Positions 1 to 9,010 of a stretch of 64,000 nt of DNA are shown here, piece after piece. The stretch's first letter is position 1. Each line of letters begins with the position of its first letter. The notes below the pieces were generated by a model. That model had not been told where the DNA came from. It searched no databases and worked only from the letters and a program-made list of their open reading frames with translations. Source of the stretch: Halorubrum ruber. Lineage in GTDB: Archaea > Halobacteriota > Halobacteria > Halobacteriales > Haloferacaceae. Made by a program: the position numbers and the translations under genes. The DNA lies in the NCBI RefSeq assembly GCF_018228765.1, contig NZ_CP073695.1, forward strand, positions 1,922,001 through 1,986,000. Reading direction: 5' to 3'.

Positions 1-1
1 G

Positions 2-937
2 ATACAGAACAAGGACGCGCGCTCGGGCAAGTACGAGCCGTACGTCACCGCGCCGCGCCCCTCGCACGGCGACTACACCTACTCCGCGAAGTTCGGCACG
101 CGCAACTGGGGCGGCGGCGGGCGCTCCTCAGCCCGGGAGACCGTCAACTGGGTCGCCGCGGGCGCGGTCGCCGAGCAGGTCCTCGACGCCTCCGACCACG
201 ACGTCGAGATCAAAGCGCACGTCAACCGCATCGGCGACGTCGAGGCCGACCCGGTGAGCTTCGACCAGCTCCTCGCGAACAGCGAGGAGAACGACGTGCG
301 CTGCGCCGACCCCGACGCGGCCGCCGAGATGCAGGAGTTAATCGAGGAGTACCAAGAGAAGGGCGACTCGATCGGCGGCTCGATCTACTTCGAGTGTCGC
401 GGCGTCCCGCGCGGGCTCGGCGCGCCGCGTTTCGACGGGTTCCCGAGCCGGCTCGGGCAGGCGATGTTCTCGATCCCGGCGACGACCGGCGTCGAGTTCG
501 GCCTCGGGAAAGAGGCCGTCGACGTGACGGGCAGCGAGCGCAACGAGGACTGGACGTTCGACGACGGCGAGTCGTTCGACCACGTCGAGAGCGACGAGGG
601 AGACCCCGTCCCCGAGGGGAACGACCACGGCGGCCTTCAGGGCGGGATAACCACGGGAGAGCCGATCTACGGAGAGGCCACGTGGCACGCGCCCACCTCG
701 ATCCCCAAGAAACAGCGCTCCGCCGACTGGGAGACCGGCGAGGAGAAGGAGATTCAGGTCGTCGGGCGCCACGACCCCGTCCTCCCGCCGCGGGCCGTCC
801 CCGTCGTCGAGGCGATGCTCTACTGTACCGTCCTCGACTTCATGCTGCTCGCCGGGCGGATCAACCCCGACCGCGTCGACGGCAACCCGGGGCAGTACGA
901 CACCGACTACCACCCGAGCAGCCCGGAGAACGAGTAG
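2..937 (+). CDS. aroC: Chorismate synthase, C-terminal part (5' truncated by window)
   Basis: Chorismate synthase converts 5-enolpyruvylshikimate-3-phosphate to chorismate, the last shikimate-pathway step, with reduced FMN in the cytoplasm. The window opens inside the gene: 311 residues are visible and roughly 70-80 N-terminal residues are missing by family length. The signature GGGGRSSARET is at fragment residues 37-47, followed by GDSIGG, GLGAPRFDGF and the C-terminal block RHDPVLPPRA. The reading frame is open from base 2 to the TAG at 935-937. It is a normal, intact-looking haloarchaeal copy. Confidence 0.95.
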   Translation: MQNKDARSGKYEPYVTAPRPSHGDYTYSAKFGTRNWGGGGRSSARETVNWVAAGAVAEQVLDASDHDVEIKAHVNRIGDVEADPVSFDQLLANSEENDVRCADPDAAAEMQELIEEYQEKGDSIGGSIYFECRGVPRGLGAPRFDGFPSRLGQAMFSIPATTGVEFGLGKEAVDVTGSERNEDWTFDDGESFDHVESDEGDPVPEGNDHGGLQGGITTGEPIYGEATWHAPTSIPKKQRSADWETGEEKEIQVVGRHDPVLPPRAVPVVEAMLYCTVLDFMLLAGRINPDRVDGNPGQYDTDYHPSSPENE

Positions 938-1017
938 CGGGCGAGGCGGTTCGGAGCGGCTTTTCGCGGTGGCAACTGATTCGAGAGGTGATACGTCGTT
1001 GACTCGCTCACAAATTC

Positions 1018-1035
1018 ATTACAGAATATTACAGA
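1018..1035 (+). promoter_or_regulatory. Direct repeat ATTACAGA x2 before the wHTH gene
   Basis: ATTACAGA occurs at 1018-1025 and again at 1028-1035, a 10-bp period (one helical turn), in the A+T-rich stretch just before the ATG at 1045. It probably includes the promoter and may be an operator for the DNA-binding protein downstream. Confidence 0.45.
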
Positions 1036-1044
1036 CTATGACAC

Positions 1045-1368
1045 ATGTCGATCGGTATCGACGCGTTCGATGACGAGCCGGAGGCGGCACTCGACGTCGC
1101 TTCCGGAACGCAGCCGTATCGAATCCTCGCGTTCCTCGCCGAACACGACGACCAAGCGTTCACCCAGACCGAGATCCACGAGGAGACGGGAATCAAGCGC
1201 GGGAGCGTCGGTGCCGTCCTATCGCGACTCGAGGACCGCGGACTCGTCCGCCATCGGGGTCGCTACTGGGCGATCGCCGAGAACGAGCGGCTCGCGTCGT
1301 TCGCCGCGCAACAGGCGGCGAGCTCGGCGTCGACGACGGACGATTACTACGGCGAGGACGGAGCGTGA
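1045..1368 (+). CDS. Small MarR-like winged-helix DNA-binding protein
   Basis: A 107-residue protein with one winged helix-turn-helix, about residues 25-85. The recognition region reads FTQTEIHEETGIKRGSVGAVLSRLEDRGLVRHRGRYW, split here as FTQTEIHEETGIKRGS then VGAVLSRLEDRGLV. The N-terminus and Ser/Ala/Asp-rich tail are low complexity. In haloarchaea such proteins are often autoregulators or antitoxin-like partners, but no toxin gene lies beside it. The ATG at 1045 was chosen because it starts just before the domain and follows an A+T-rich promoter-like stretch. Confidence 0.75.
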   Translation: MSIGIDAFDDEPEAALDVASGTQPYRILAFLAEHDDQAFTQTEIHEETGIKRGSVGAVLSRLEDRGLVRHRGRYWAIAENERLASFAAQQAASSASTTDDYYGEDGA

Positions 1369-1390
1369 CCGAAGAAGGCGGCCTGGGTCC

Positions 1391-1600
1391 TCACTCCCCC
1401 GGCGACCACTCGCAGGCGTTCCCCGCGGTGAGGTCGTTCTCGTCGACGTGCGCGGAGAGGCACGCGTAGTTACAGAAGTACGTCGGCGAGCCACAGCCGT
1501 CGTCGCAGTCGCGCACACAGATCGGGTCGTGGTCGAAAATCCGCGAGCCGCAGTACGCGCAGGTCTCGTCGGCGTCGGGCGTCGACACGGTCGTGGACAT
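1391..1600 (-). CDS. Small zinc-binding protein (CxxC...C...C)
   Basis: A 69-residue protein with Cys pairs suited to a treble-clef or zinc-ribbon fold: CAYC at residues 16-19, then CVRDC and CGSPTYFCNYAC further on. Cys spacing resembles the small haloarchaeal zinc-finger families (DUF7576-like), but the exact family is not certain. It is convergent with the winged-helix gene, with 22 bp between the stops, and stands alone. Role unknown; protein-protein or nucleic-acid binding is possible. Confidence 0.7.
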   Translation of the reverse strand: MSTTVSTPDADETCAYCGSRIFDHDPICVRDCDDGCGSPTYFCNYACLSAHVDENDLTAGNACEWSPGE

Positions 1601-1651
1601 AGCCGGAGACAGTACCTGCGGCGGTGAAAAGGCGTCGCACGTCTGTGCGAC

Positions 1652-2629
1652 TCACACCACGATGACGGCGTCGACGACGACGAGCAGGACGAAGCCGAAG
1701 AGGAAGGCGCCGGTCGCGGCGTCCGCGTGTCCGTGGCCGTGTGAGGAGGGGATCAGCTCCCGGAAGACGACCGCGAGCATCGCACCCGCCGCGAATCCCG
1801 ACGATATCGGAAACAGCCCGGCGCTGAGCCCGACGAGAGAGAAGCCGAAGAGGGACGCGACGACCTGCGGGACGACCCCCGAGAGCGTGGTGTACCAAAT
1901 CACTCGCAGGTTCGACATCCCCGTCTCGGCCATCGGCACCGCGAACGCGAACCCGTCCGGGACGTTCTGAAGCCCGATCACGACCGCGAGCAGCAGCGCG
2001 ACCTCCTCTAACCCGGAGGCGAACGCGACGCCGATCGCCAGCCCCTCCGGGGCGTTGTGGAGGGTGATCGCCCCGCCGATGAGGATCGCCTTCCGGAGCG
2101 AGGACTCGCGCTCGTCGATGAGCCCGCCGGCGCTCGCCGCCGGTCCGGCCTCGGGGTCTTCGCTTCGGGGAGCGTCCTCGGCGACCGGATCGTCGCTTCG
2201 GGGAGCGTCCTCGGCGACCGGATCGTCGCTTCGGGGAGCGTCCTCGGCGACCGGATCGTCGGCCGGCGCTTCCATCCCCGCGACGTCGTCCTCGGTCGCG
2301 CCGCCCTCCGCGAACCACTCCCGGTACTCCGCGTGGAGGTGCGGGACGAGGTAGTTCCCGCCGAGCAGCGCGAACCCGCCAAAGAGGACGCCCGTCATCA
2401 CCGCTCGGAGCGTCCCCTCTTCCATGCCGGGGATCACGAGGCCGAACACGCTGGCGGCGACCATCAGTCCGGCCGCCAGCCCGAGGGCCGCGTCGTAGAT
2501 CCGGTGTGTCACGCGGTCGCGGAAGAACACGGGGAGCGCCCCGAGACCTGTGGCGAGCCCCGCGACGCTCGTCACGCCGAGGACCGAGGCGAGCGTAGTC
2601 ATGCGTTCCGTGAACGCGCCCGAGTTCAT
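1652..2629 (-). CDS. ZIP family metal transporter
   Basis: An inner-membrane divalent metal transporter of the ZIP family (zinc, iron or manganese uptake; substrate not fixed by sequence). About eight membrane segments are visible. The metal-site helix IV motif HNAPEG is at residues 191-196, and the related QNVPDG follows at 221-226. The cytoplasmic loop before it (residues about 110-175) is very acidic and has three perfect copies of the 11-residue unit DDPVAEDAPRS. A start at the second Met (2602) is possible and would remove nine residues. Confidence 0.9.
   Translation of the reverse strand: MNSGAFTERMTTLASVLGVTSVAGLATGLGALPVFFRDRVTHRIYDAALGLAAGLMVAASVFGLVIPGMEEGTLRAVMTGVLFGGFALLGGNYLVPHLHAEYREWFAEGGATEDDVAGMEAPADDPVAEDAPRSDDPVAEDAPRSDDPVAEDAPRSEDPEAGPAASAGGLIDERESSLRKAILIGGAITLHNAPEGLAIGVAFASGLEEVALLLAVVIGLQNVPDGFAFAVPMAETGMSNLRVIWYTTLSGVVPQVVASLFGFSLVGLSAGLFPISSGFAAGAMLAVVFRELIPSSHGHGHADAATGAFLFGFVLLVVVDAVIVV
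2161..2259. repeat. 33-bp perfect tandem repeat x3 inside the ZIP gene
   Basis: Three identical 33-bp units at 2161-2193, 2194-2226 and 2227-2259, in frame with the minus-strand transporter. Each encodes DDPVAEDAPRS in the loop. Perfect DNA identity points to recent slippage or expansion. Confidence 0.95.
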
Positions 2630-2672
2630 AAATGGGTGGGAGCGAGCGTCGCCGGTCCGCGGGGACCCGGGC

Positions 2673-3236
2673 TTAGCGAACCGCCACGCGCCGGAGGTCC
2701 CGCCCGTACGCCGCGACCGCGACGGCGAGGGTCGCGAGCGCGCTCGCGGGGAGGACGGCGAACCAGCCGGCGGTCGCGCCGACGCCGAACCGGACGCCCA
2801 GCCCCGCCGCCACCCACAGGGTCGCGGCCGCGGCGAGGACGAGGAGGCCGCCTGTGACCCGGCGGTCCTCCCGGCCGAGCGCGACGCCGCTCGTGGCGCT
2901 GCCGGCCGCGAGCAGGTGGAAACCGAGGGCGAGCGGCCACGCTCGGATCGACGGCGGGAGCGTCGCGAACGGTCGCGGCTGGTCGAGGAAGTACGCCCAC
3001 ACGGGGTAGCCGCCGACGCCGCTCCCGTCGCCGCCGAGCGTCACGAACCCCCAGAGGCTCACCAGCGTCGGGGCGTCGTCGCCGCCCGGAACGACCGCCA
3101 TCGGGACCGCGAGCAGCGCGACGACGAGGAGCCACTCGACGCGCCCGCTGGTCGACGGCGAGCCCGCTCTCTCCCGCGAGACGGATCGCGACGTCGATTC
3201 CGCCGCCGAGCGCGACGCGTCGTCCGAACTCTCCAT
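2673..3236 (-). CDS. Small integral membrane protein (TIGR04206-like)
   Basis: A 187-residue protein with a Ser-rich cytoplasmic N-terminus of about 35 residues and then four or so hydrophobic segments (roughly residues 35-55, 95-115, 125-145, 155-175). The first segment followed by a Trp-Gly pair (LVSLWGFVTLGG) resembles the haloarchaeal family TIGR04206; this match is from memory and is tentative. No catalytic motif is visible. It ends 43 bp from the ZIP gene on the same strand and may share its transcript. A TACTTAC stretch at about 3259-3265 is a plausible promoter. Confidence 0.7.
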   Translation of the reverse strand: MESSDDASRSAAESTSRSVSRERAGSPSTSGRVEWLLVVALLAVPMAVVPGGDDAPTLVSLWGFVTLGGDGSGVGGYPVWAYFLDQPRPFATLPPSIRAWPLALGFHLLAAGSATSGVALGREDRRVTGGLLVLAAAATLWVAAGLGVRFGVGATAGWFAVLPASALATLAVAVAAYGRDLRRVAVR

Positions 3237-3324
3237 AGGAGGGGTTCGACGCCCGGGAGTAAGTATGGTCGGGACCGCGCTGGCGCCGAGGGGTTTTTAC
3301 TGTCCTCGGAGGGACCGACCAGCC

Positions 3325-4182
3325 ATGCCAGCCCTCCGCTCGATCCGTCCGGCCGTCGGTAGCGTCGCGAGGAACCCCGTCCTCGTCGCCGTCTCGGCGC
3401 TGTTCGCGCTCGCACAGCTCCCAGACCTGATCGTGGGACCGACGGCGAACCCGGAGCTGTCCGCGGCGGTGTCCGCGCTGACGTTCGGCGTGCTGATCCT
3501 CGTCGCTCCCTTCTTCCAAGGCGGCCTGCTCGCGATGGCGGACGAAGCGCTCGACGGGACGACGGGCGTCGCGACGCTCGTCTCGGGAGGTAAGGAACAC
3601 TATCTCCCGCTGCTGGTCGCGTACCTCGCGCTGCTCGGAGTGAGCCTCGCGTTCGGCTTCCTCGCGTTCTTCGGCGCCCTCCTCGGGATCGCGGGCAGCG
3701 TCGCGAGCGAGCCCGCCGGGTTCCTCGCCGTCCCCGCCGAGGACGTCACGCTCCTGGCGGTGCTGGCGATCATCGTCGTCGGCCTGTTCGCCGCGTACCT
3801 GCTCGTCACGTTCTTTCTCCAGTTTTACGCCCACGCGATCGTCGTCGACGGCGCCGAACTCGTCGCCGGGTTCCGTCGCAGCGTCCGCGTCGTGCGGTCG
3901 AACCTCGGAGCCGCGTTCCTCTACACGGCCCTCCTGACCGGCGGCGGCGCGGCGTTCGGCCTCCTCGTCGCCGCCGCGTCGCTGTCGCTCGCACCGCCGC
4001 CGGCGATGGAGTCCGCCCCGGTGTGGGTCCCGACCGTCGAGGTCGGCACACTCGGCACCGTCGGAGTCGGGGTCGGAGTGATCGCGGTCACCGGCGTCCT
4101 CGGCGCGCTGTGGGCGACCTACTCGGTGGCGTTCTACCGCGCCTGCTCGGAGCGGACGCCCGCGGCGGGGCGTCAGGCGTAA
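3325..4182 (+). CDS. Polytopic membrane protein (DUF7847-like)
   Basis: A 285-residue membrane protein with about six hydrophobic helices and a soluble loop (FRRSVRVVRSN, about residues 175-190) between helices 4 and 5. This layout, with an amphipathic FRRSxRVVRxN loop, is typical of the haloarchaeal DUF7847 family, whose function is unknown. The ATG at 3325 is preferred over upstream in-frame starts: a T-rich box (TTTTTAC, about 3293-3299) lies 26-32 nt before it, as for a leaderless gene. Confidence 0.8.
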   Translation: MPALRSIRPAVGSVARNPVLVAVSALFALAQLPDLIVGPTANPELSAAVSALTFGVLILVAPFFQGGLLAMADEALDGTTGVATLVSGGKEHYLPLLVAYLALLGVSLAFGFLAFFGALLGIAGSVASEPAGFLAVPAEDVTLLAVLAIIVVGLFAAYLLVTFFLQFYAHAIVVDGAELVAGFRRSVRVVRSNLGAAFLYTALLTGGGAAFGLLVAAASLSLAPPPAMESAPVWVPTVEVGTLGTVGVGVGVIAVTGVLGALWATYSVAFYRACSERTPAAGRQA

Positions 4183-4206
4183 CTCGCCGCCCGCCGTACG
4201 GACCGT

Positions 4207-5124
4207 GTGAACACCGACGACGGCGGCCACCACGACGCGGCGGTCGACGCGCTGGCGACCCGGGAGTACGAGCGCGCCGGGGACCGCTACACCCGCGGCG
4301 GGCGACGCGTGCTCGCCGACCCGCGCCCCGAACTGGACCCGTTCGAACCGGACGAGAAGGGGTGGGTCGGCCAGGGGCTCCAACAGCTGCTCGCGGCGGC
4401 GGTCGCGTATCGCGTCGCTGGCGTCGACGAGCGCGCGAACCGACGCGCGGCCGAGGGGATCGCCGCCGCCCGCGACTTCGAGTCAGTCCTCTCGGCACCG
4501 GGACAGGCCGCCTGCCTCGGTGAGTTCGTGGCCGACTTCCGAGTCGCGGGCGGGCTCGGCGGCGCCGACGGAGCGTACGACGACGCCGCGGAGCGGTACG
4601 CCGCCGCGAGCGGCGAAATCGACTCCCCGCAGGCGCTCGCGACGACCCCGCTGTTCGAGGCCGCGGCCGCGACGATCAAGCAGGTCGCGCGGGGGCAGGC
4701 GGACGGCGAGATAGCGATCAAATGGGAGGACCTCCACGGGAGCGACCCGAGCCGACCGGGCGAGTTCCTCGCGCACCGCGCCCGATTCAAGAAACAGCGG
4801 TTCCCGGGGCTGGTCGAGCGCGCGGTCGACGACGGCCATCTCGCCGCGCCGCGGGGGACGACCGAGTACGACAACGACGGCCACCAGTGTCCGCACTGCG
4901 GGTCGAACCACGTGAACTGGGCTGGAACCGGGATCCTCTGTCTGCGGTGTTCGCGGCCGACGGAGGGTTTGAGGGCGCGCGTCGCGGGCGACGAGGCGGA
5001 TCCGGCCTCCGTCGGTGCGACCGCCGTCAGCCCAGCAGGCTCTCGCCGTCGAACTCGTCGTCGGCCTCGACGTCCAGCAGGTCGAGGACGGTCGGCGTCA
5101 CGTCGAAGAGGTTCGCGTCGGTGA
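4207..5124 (+). CDS. Conserved protein with C-terminal zinc ribbon and anomalous Arg-rich tail
   Basis: A 305-residue soluble protein starting at GTG 4207. Residues 1-215 look all-alpha with Ala-rich helices and no recognised catalytic motif. A zinc ribbon is formed by CPHC (228-231) and CLRC (245-248). After about residue 273 the sequence becomes an Arg/Ser-rich tail that is merely the antisense of the convergent phosphatase gene (98-bp overlap, 5027-5124). The natural stop may therefore have been lost by mutation, or a base error hides it. Function unknown. Confidence 0.65.
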   Translation: MNTDDGGHHDAAVDALATREYERAGDRYTRGGRRVLADPRPELDPFEPDEKGWVGQGLQQLLAAAVAYRVAGVDERANRRAAEGIAAARDFESVLSAPGQAACLGEFVADFRVAGGLGGADGAYDDAAERYAAASGEIDSPQALATTPLFEAAAATIKQVARGQADGEIAIKWEDLHGSDPSRPGEFLAHRARFKKQRFPGLVERAVDDGHLAAPRGTTEYDNDGHQCPHCGSNHVNWAGTGILCLRCSRPTEGLRARVAGDEADPASVGATAVSPAGSRRRTRRRPRRPAGRGRSASRRRGSRR

Positions 5125-6369
5125 GATCGAGGTCGGGGTCGGTCGAGTACAACAGCGAGTTCTCGAACTTGTGCATCCCGTTGCGGGGCCCCTCGGTGAA
5201 GACGGCCTCCTTGCCGCTGAACCCGGACTTGAGGTCGAACCCGTCCGCGGGGATGACGACGAGGTCGGGGGCGATATCGTCGTGGTCGCCGTCGAAGACG
5301 GTCTCGCCTTTCACGATCCGCTTGCACACCTGCCGGCCGTCGGGGCCGGTGAGCGATTCGAGGTCGTCGATGAGCTCCTCCCGGGTCGCCTCGTACTCGT
5401 CTTGTGGAACGACGCCCTCCGGCTCGCGCCCCTCTAAGTTGAGATAGAAGCGGCCGGGGATGAGCGAGTACGCGCGCGCCTCGTCGTCGATGTCGGTCAG
5501 CGAGTCGTGGTCGTCGTCCGCGTACGAGAGCCACCCCTCGTCGGCGAGGAACTGGTTGCAGTTCACCTCCCAGTTCAGCTCGGTGAACCCGTGGTCGGAG
5601 GCGACGATCAGCGTGGTGTCGTCGTCGAGCGAGTCGCGTATCTCGCCGATGTACCCGTCGAGCTTGCGGTAGAACTCGAGGAACTCTTCCTTGTACTCGC
5701 CGTCGGTCGCGTAGTCGCCGAACAGGAAGTGGTTCACGCGGTCCGTGCTCATGAAGACGCCGAAGAAGAGGCCCCAGTCGTCCTGTGCGAGGTAGTGGTC
5801 GAACGCCTCGTACCGGGCGTCGAGCGTCGCGTGCGCGTTCTCGATGAACTCCGTCTTGTCGTCGTCGTGGCCGAGCTTGGCGTTGACGTCGATCTTGTAG
5901 TCGAAGCCGTCGAGCGTCGCGCGCAGTTCTTCGTCGCTCGCCGCCGACTCCAGGTCGGGCGAGAGGAAGCCGGAGACCATCCGCTGGACCCGCGTCGACG
6001 GCGGGAACGTGACGGGGACGTTGAGGACGGTCGCGTCGCGGCCGGCGTCGGTGACGCGGTCCCACAGCCGGGTCGCCTCCACGTGGCGACCGAGCGGGAC
6101 GTACGTCTCGTAGGAGTCGCGCTCGCGGTCCTGGAAGCCGTACACGCCCGTGGCGCCGGGGTTCACGCCGGTCGTGAGGCTCGGCCAGCACGCGCTCGAC
6201 TCGGGGGGACGATGCTCTCTAAGCGGCCGCCGGAGCCGGTCTCGGCGACGTCGGTCAGGTTCTCGAAGACGTCGGGGTGGTCCTCGACGAGGTCGAGCGG
6301 TACGCCGTCGATCCCGAGGAAGACGACGCGCTCGTCGTCGTCGCCGCGGAGCCGGTCGAACAGACCCAT
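5027..6369 (-). CDS. Alkaline-phosphatase-superfamily phosphodiesterase/pyrophosphatase (apparent frameshift)
   Basis: A type I phosphodiesterase / nucleotide pyrophosphatase-like enzyme of about 447 residues once one base is restored. The first metal ligand is in VVFLGIDG (Asp about 21), the nucleophile is in ACWPSLTTG (Thr about 67), and later metal ligands are in ASDHGF. The frame breaks at a run of six G on the + strand (6203-6208). A seventh G would join IVPP to ESSACWPSLTTG. Start ATG at 6369 gives MGLFDRLRG; an in-frame ATG at 6396 is also possible. The substrate is unknown; a paralogue lies at 46207-47796. Confidence 0.85.
6203..6208. other. Putative -1 frameshift in G6 run
   Basis: Six G where seven are needed to keep the phosphatase gene in one frame. 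It falls between the first metal-ligand motif and the nucleophile motif, both of which are intact. Confidence 0.85.
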
Positions 6370-6504
6370 GTCCGGAGGTTCCGGTGGAGCCGGCATATCC
6401 CTTGTGTTCCGCGGGACAGCGGCGGCGACCGCCCTCGGTCGGCGCTCCCTCGGGCGCCCGCGATTCAGAAAGCCTATTCGTCTCGGCGGCGACGGCTACG
6501 CCGT

Positions 6505-7476
6505 ATGAGCGACGACTTCCCGGCGAGCGTCGACGTCGATTACACCGACGGTGAGGGGGAGACCCCCGAGGATTACCCGTCGATCCAGCACAAAATCGAG
6601 AAGGCGGTCGAGGTCACCCGCCGCGGGCTCGAACAGTACGACAACCCCGCGGTGATGTGGACGGGCGGGAAGGACTCCACGCTGACGCTGTACTTCATCA
6701 ATCAGGTAGCCGAGGAGTACGGCCACGAGAAGCCGACCGCCGTCTTCATCGACCACTTCCAGCACTTCGACGACATCACCGACTTCGTCGAGCACTGGGC
6801 CGACGAGTGGGATATCGACCTCGTGTACGCCCGCAACGAGGACGTCGGCGACTACGTCGAGGAACACGGCCTCGAACCCGGCGACGACATCCCCGTCGAC
6901 GCACTCTCGGAGCACAACCAGCACCACATCCGGGAGATCTTAGAGTTCGAGGAGGACTCGTTCCCGTTCCTGCTCGACACGTACGTCGGCAACCACCTGC
7001 TGAAGACGGTCGCGCTCAACGACGCCCTCGAGGAGCACGACATCGACGGCGTCATCTCCGGCGTCCGCTGGGACGAGCAGGAGGCCCGCGCGGACGAGAC
7101 GTTCTTCTCGCCGCGCCACGACCCCGACCTGTTCCCGCCGCACGACCGCATCCAGCCCATCCTCCAGTTCGCCGAGGCCGACGTGTGGGAGGCCTTCTGG
7201 AACTTCGTCGTCCCGGACACCGTCGAGGCGTTCCCCGACGAGGGGTACATCCCGCAGGCCGACGACGACCTCCCCGAGGGCGTCACGCAGGAGGACGTGC
7301 CGATCTCGCCGAAATACTTCGCCGGGTTCCGCTCGCTCGGCAGCGAGGTCTCGACGGAGAAGACGACCGAGGAGCCCGCGTGGCTCCAGAACCTCGACGA
7401 GACGACCGAGCGCGCCGGCCGCGCCCAGGACAAGGAGGACCTGATGGAGCGCCTGCGCGACCTCGGCTACATGTAA
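6505..7476 (+). CDS. PAPS-reductase-family ATP-pyrophosphatase-like protein
   Basis: A 323-residue protein of the phosphoadenosine-phosphosulfate reductase / adenine-nucleotide alpha-hydrolase fold. The PP-loop TGGKDST is at residues 53-59. The C-terminal half carries an SPRHDPDLFPPHDRIQPI-type segment and WEAFWNFV, as in haloarchaeal PAPS reductase-like proteins. It could act in sulfate activation or reduction, or in a sulfur-transfer role like other PP-loop proteins. The family is clear; the exact reaction is not. The ATG at 6505 follows CCTATTC about 30 nt upstream, a standard leaderless spacing. Confidence 0.85.
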   Translation: MSDDFPASVDVDYTDGEGETPEDYPSIQHKIEKAVEVTRRGLEQYDNPAVMWTGGKDSTLTLYFINQVAEEYGHEKPTAVFIDHFQHFDDITDFVEHWADEWDIDLVYARNEDVGDYVEEHGLEPGDDIPVDALSEHNQHHIREILEFEEDSFPFLLDTYVGNHLLKTVALNDALEEHDIDGVISGVRWDEQEARADETFFSPRHDPDLFPPHDRIQPILQFAEADVWEAFWNFVVPDTVEAFPDEGYIPQADDDLPEGVTQEDVPISPKYFAGFRSLGSEVSTEKTTEEPAWLQNLDETTERAGRAQDKEDLMERLRDLGYM

Positions 7477-7932
7477 GCCACGCGGGCGACGCGCGGTCAA
7501 TCGACGAACGGCTCCTTCTTCGGTCACGCCCCCGAGATCGACGCCCTCGCGAGGTCGGACTGACTCCGTATTCGGTTCCGACGAGCGGATCACCGGCGTG
7601 TGATTGGACAGATCGCACATCTCTCCGTTCGCCTCTGTTCCCGGAGATCGGCGTTACATATATGCGATGAATGAGCGACAGTAGCGTTTGGCTGTGAAAT
7701 GTGCGGCCGGAGTCGCGACCGAGGTCGTTCCGTCCGGCCGCAGTAGAATTGTGTATACCATACATTTTTGGTTGCGTCGTGCGTTATCGCGTATAGAGTC
7801 CCGAAGCCGGCCGGAGGCGTCGACGGCCGGCCGACCGGATGCTCGAGAGATGACAGAGCGAACGCCCGCCCGACGGAAGAGAGCGTATCGGCACGGCAAG
7901 CGCCCGCATCACGAACTGTCCATGTCCATCAG
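7477..7932. other. 456-bp intergenic region before the ACR3-like gene
   Basis: No supported gene. It is unusually A+T-rich for this genome at 7650-7800 and contains the palindrome at 7752-7764. The permease start at 7933 is about 170 nt beyond that, so a long 5' leader or an unrecognised short ORF is likely. Confidence 0.6.
7752..7764. promoter_or_regulatory. Palindromic element TGTAT-N3-ATACA
   Basis: Inverted repeat TGTAT (7752-7756) / ATACA (7760-7764), within ATTGTGTATACCATACA. The TTGTGTATA core recurs before the next genes in this group (9011, 9855, 10873). Confidence 0.6.
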
Positions 7933-8937
7933 ATGATACGCCCGTTCCTCACCGGAATCAAGGAGAACCTCATCTACGTCGTCGTCGCCTCGCTGGTCGC
8001 CGGGCTGGCCTTCGGCCAGGTCGCGGGCTCGGGGACGAAGGCGCTCCTGCGAGCCGCGGTCGTCCCGATCCTGTTCCTGATGATCTACCCGATGATGATC
8101 AACATCGACCTTCGGGAAGTGATCAACGTCCGCGACCACGCCGGTCCAGTGGGGTTGAGCCTGCTGATCAACTTCGGCGCGGCGCCGCTGTTCGCGGTCG
8201 CCCTCTCGCGAGGCTTCTTCGGCGGCGACATCGAGTACGCCGTCGGACTGTACTTCATCGCGCTCATCCCGACCTCCGGGATGACCGCCGCGTGGACGGG
8301 CCTCGCCGACGGAGACCTCGAGGCGGCGCTGGTCGCGATGGCGGTCAACCTGTTAGCGGCGATCGTGATTCTCCCGGCGTACCTCTCCGTACTCGTGCCC
8401 GCCGACATCGGGTTCGACCCCTCGGCGCTGTACCGACAGCTCGCGCAGGTGGTGGTCATCCCGATGGCCGCTGGGACGGTCACTCGATGGCTGTTGCTCC
8501 GCCGGTATTCCACGGCGGGTTTCAAGCGCCTGAAGCCGTTGTTCGGCGGGCTGTCGTCGCTCGGCGTGATGCTGATCGTGTTCGTCGCGATGACGATGCG
8601 GTCCGGGCAGATCCTCGCGGATCCCGTCGCGTCGGCGGTGACGGTCGTTCCGCTGGTGGTGTTTTACGCGGCGGTCCTCGGCGTCGCCGCGGCCGCCGGA
8701 CGGACGCTGCTCGACCCGCGACGGGGCGTCGCGCTCGTGTACGCGACCAGCATGCGAAACCTGTCGATCGCGCTGGCGATCGTCGTCGCCGGGGACGCGG
8801 TGCCCTCCGGTGCGGTGTTACCGATCGCACTGGCGTACGTTATCCAGCCCCCGCTCGGCGCGGTCTACATGCACTATCGGCGCGACGTCGTCGGTGAGGG
8901 ACGCTCTCTCCGTGAAGCGGTCGCGGAGTTCATCTGA
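7933..8937 (+). CDS. ACR3-like / bile acid:sodium symporter family permease
   Basis: A 334-residue inner-membrane transporter with about ten hydrophobic helices and hardly any soluble parts, of the BASS superfamily and closest in look to ACR3 arsenite efflux proteins. The segments LIPTSGMTAAWTGLADGD and YATSMRNLSIALAI match the conserved crossing-helix regions of that superfamily. The substrate is not proven; arsenite or another oxyanion or weak acid is possible. The chosen ATG 7933 starts just before the first helix; upstream in-frame codons look non-coding. It heads a group of four genes with related upstream elements. Confidence 0.85.
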   Translation: MIRPFLTGIKENLIYVVVASLVAGLAFGQVAGSGTKALLRAAVVPILFLMIYPMMINIDLREVINVRDHAGPVGLSLLINFGAAPLFAVALSRGFFGGDIEYAVGLYFIALIPTSGMTAAWTGLADGDLEAALVAMAVNLLAAIVILPAYLSVLVPADIGFDPSALYRQLAQVVVIPMAAGTVTRWLLLRRYSTAGFKRLKPLFGGLSSLGVMLIVFVAMTMRSGQILADPVASAVTVVPLVVFYAAVLGVAAAAGRTLLDPRRGVALVYATSMRNLSIALAIVVAGDAVPSGAVLPIALAYVIQPPLGAVYMHYRRDVVGEGRSLREAVAEFI

Positions 8938-9010
8938 GCGGCGGGCGTCTCGCCGTCGCGGTCCGGTACCGAGCGAGCGCCACCGGCTCTCGTCGGATCG
9001 ACATCGATAG

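Noticed and set aside
394-1002. Long Arg-rich open frames overlapping aroC and, throughout the window, in the other frames of real genes
   Set aside because: High G+C makes non-coding frames open. These have Arg/Pro/Ala-rich composition, no domains, and overlap genes with clear families.
1038-1073. A short out-of-frame ORF overlapping the first winged-helix gene start
   Set aside because: It runs past the gene start rather than ending at it and lacks the bipartite promoter, so it does not belong to the coupled-ORF pattern.
7654-7899. A minus-strand open frame in the gap before the ACR3-like gene
   Set aside because: No domain, no plausible promoter, and it spans the palindromic element.
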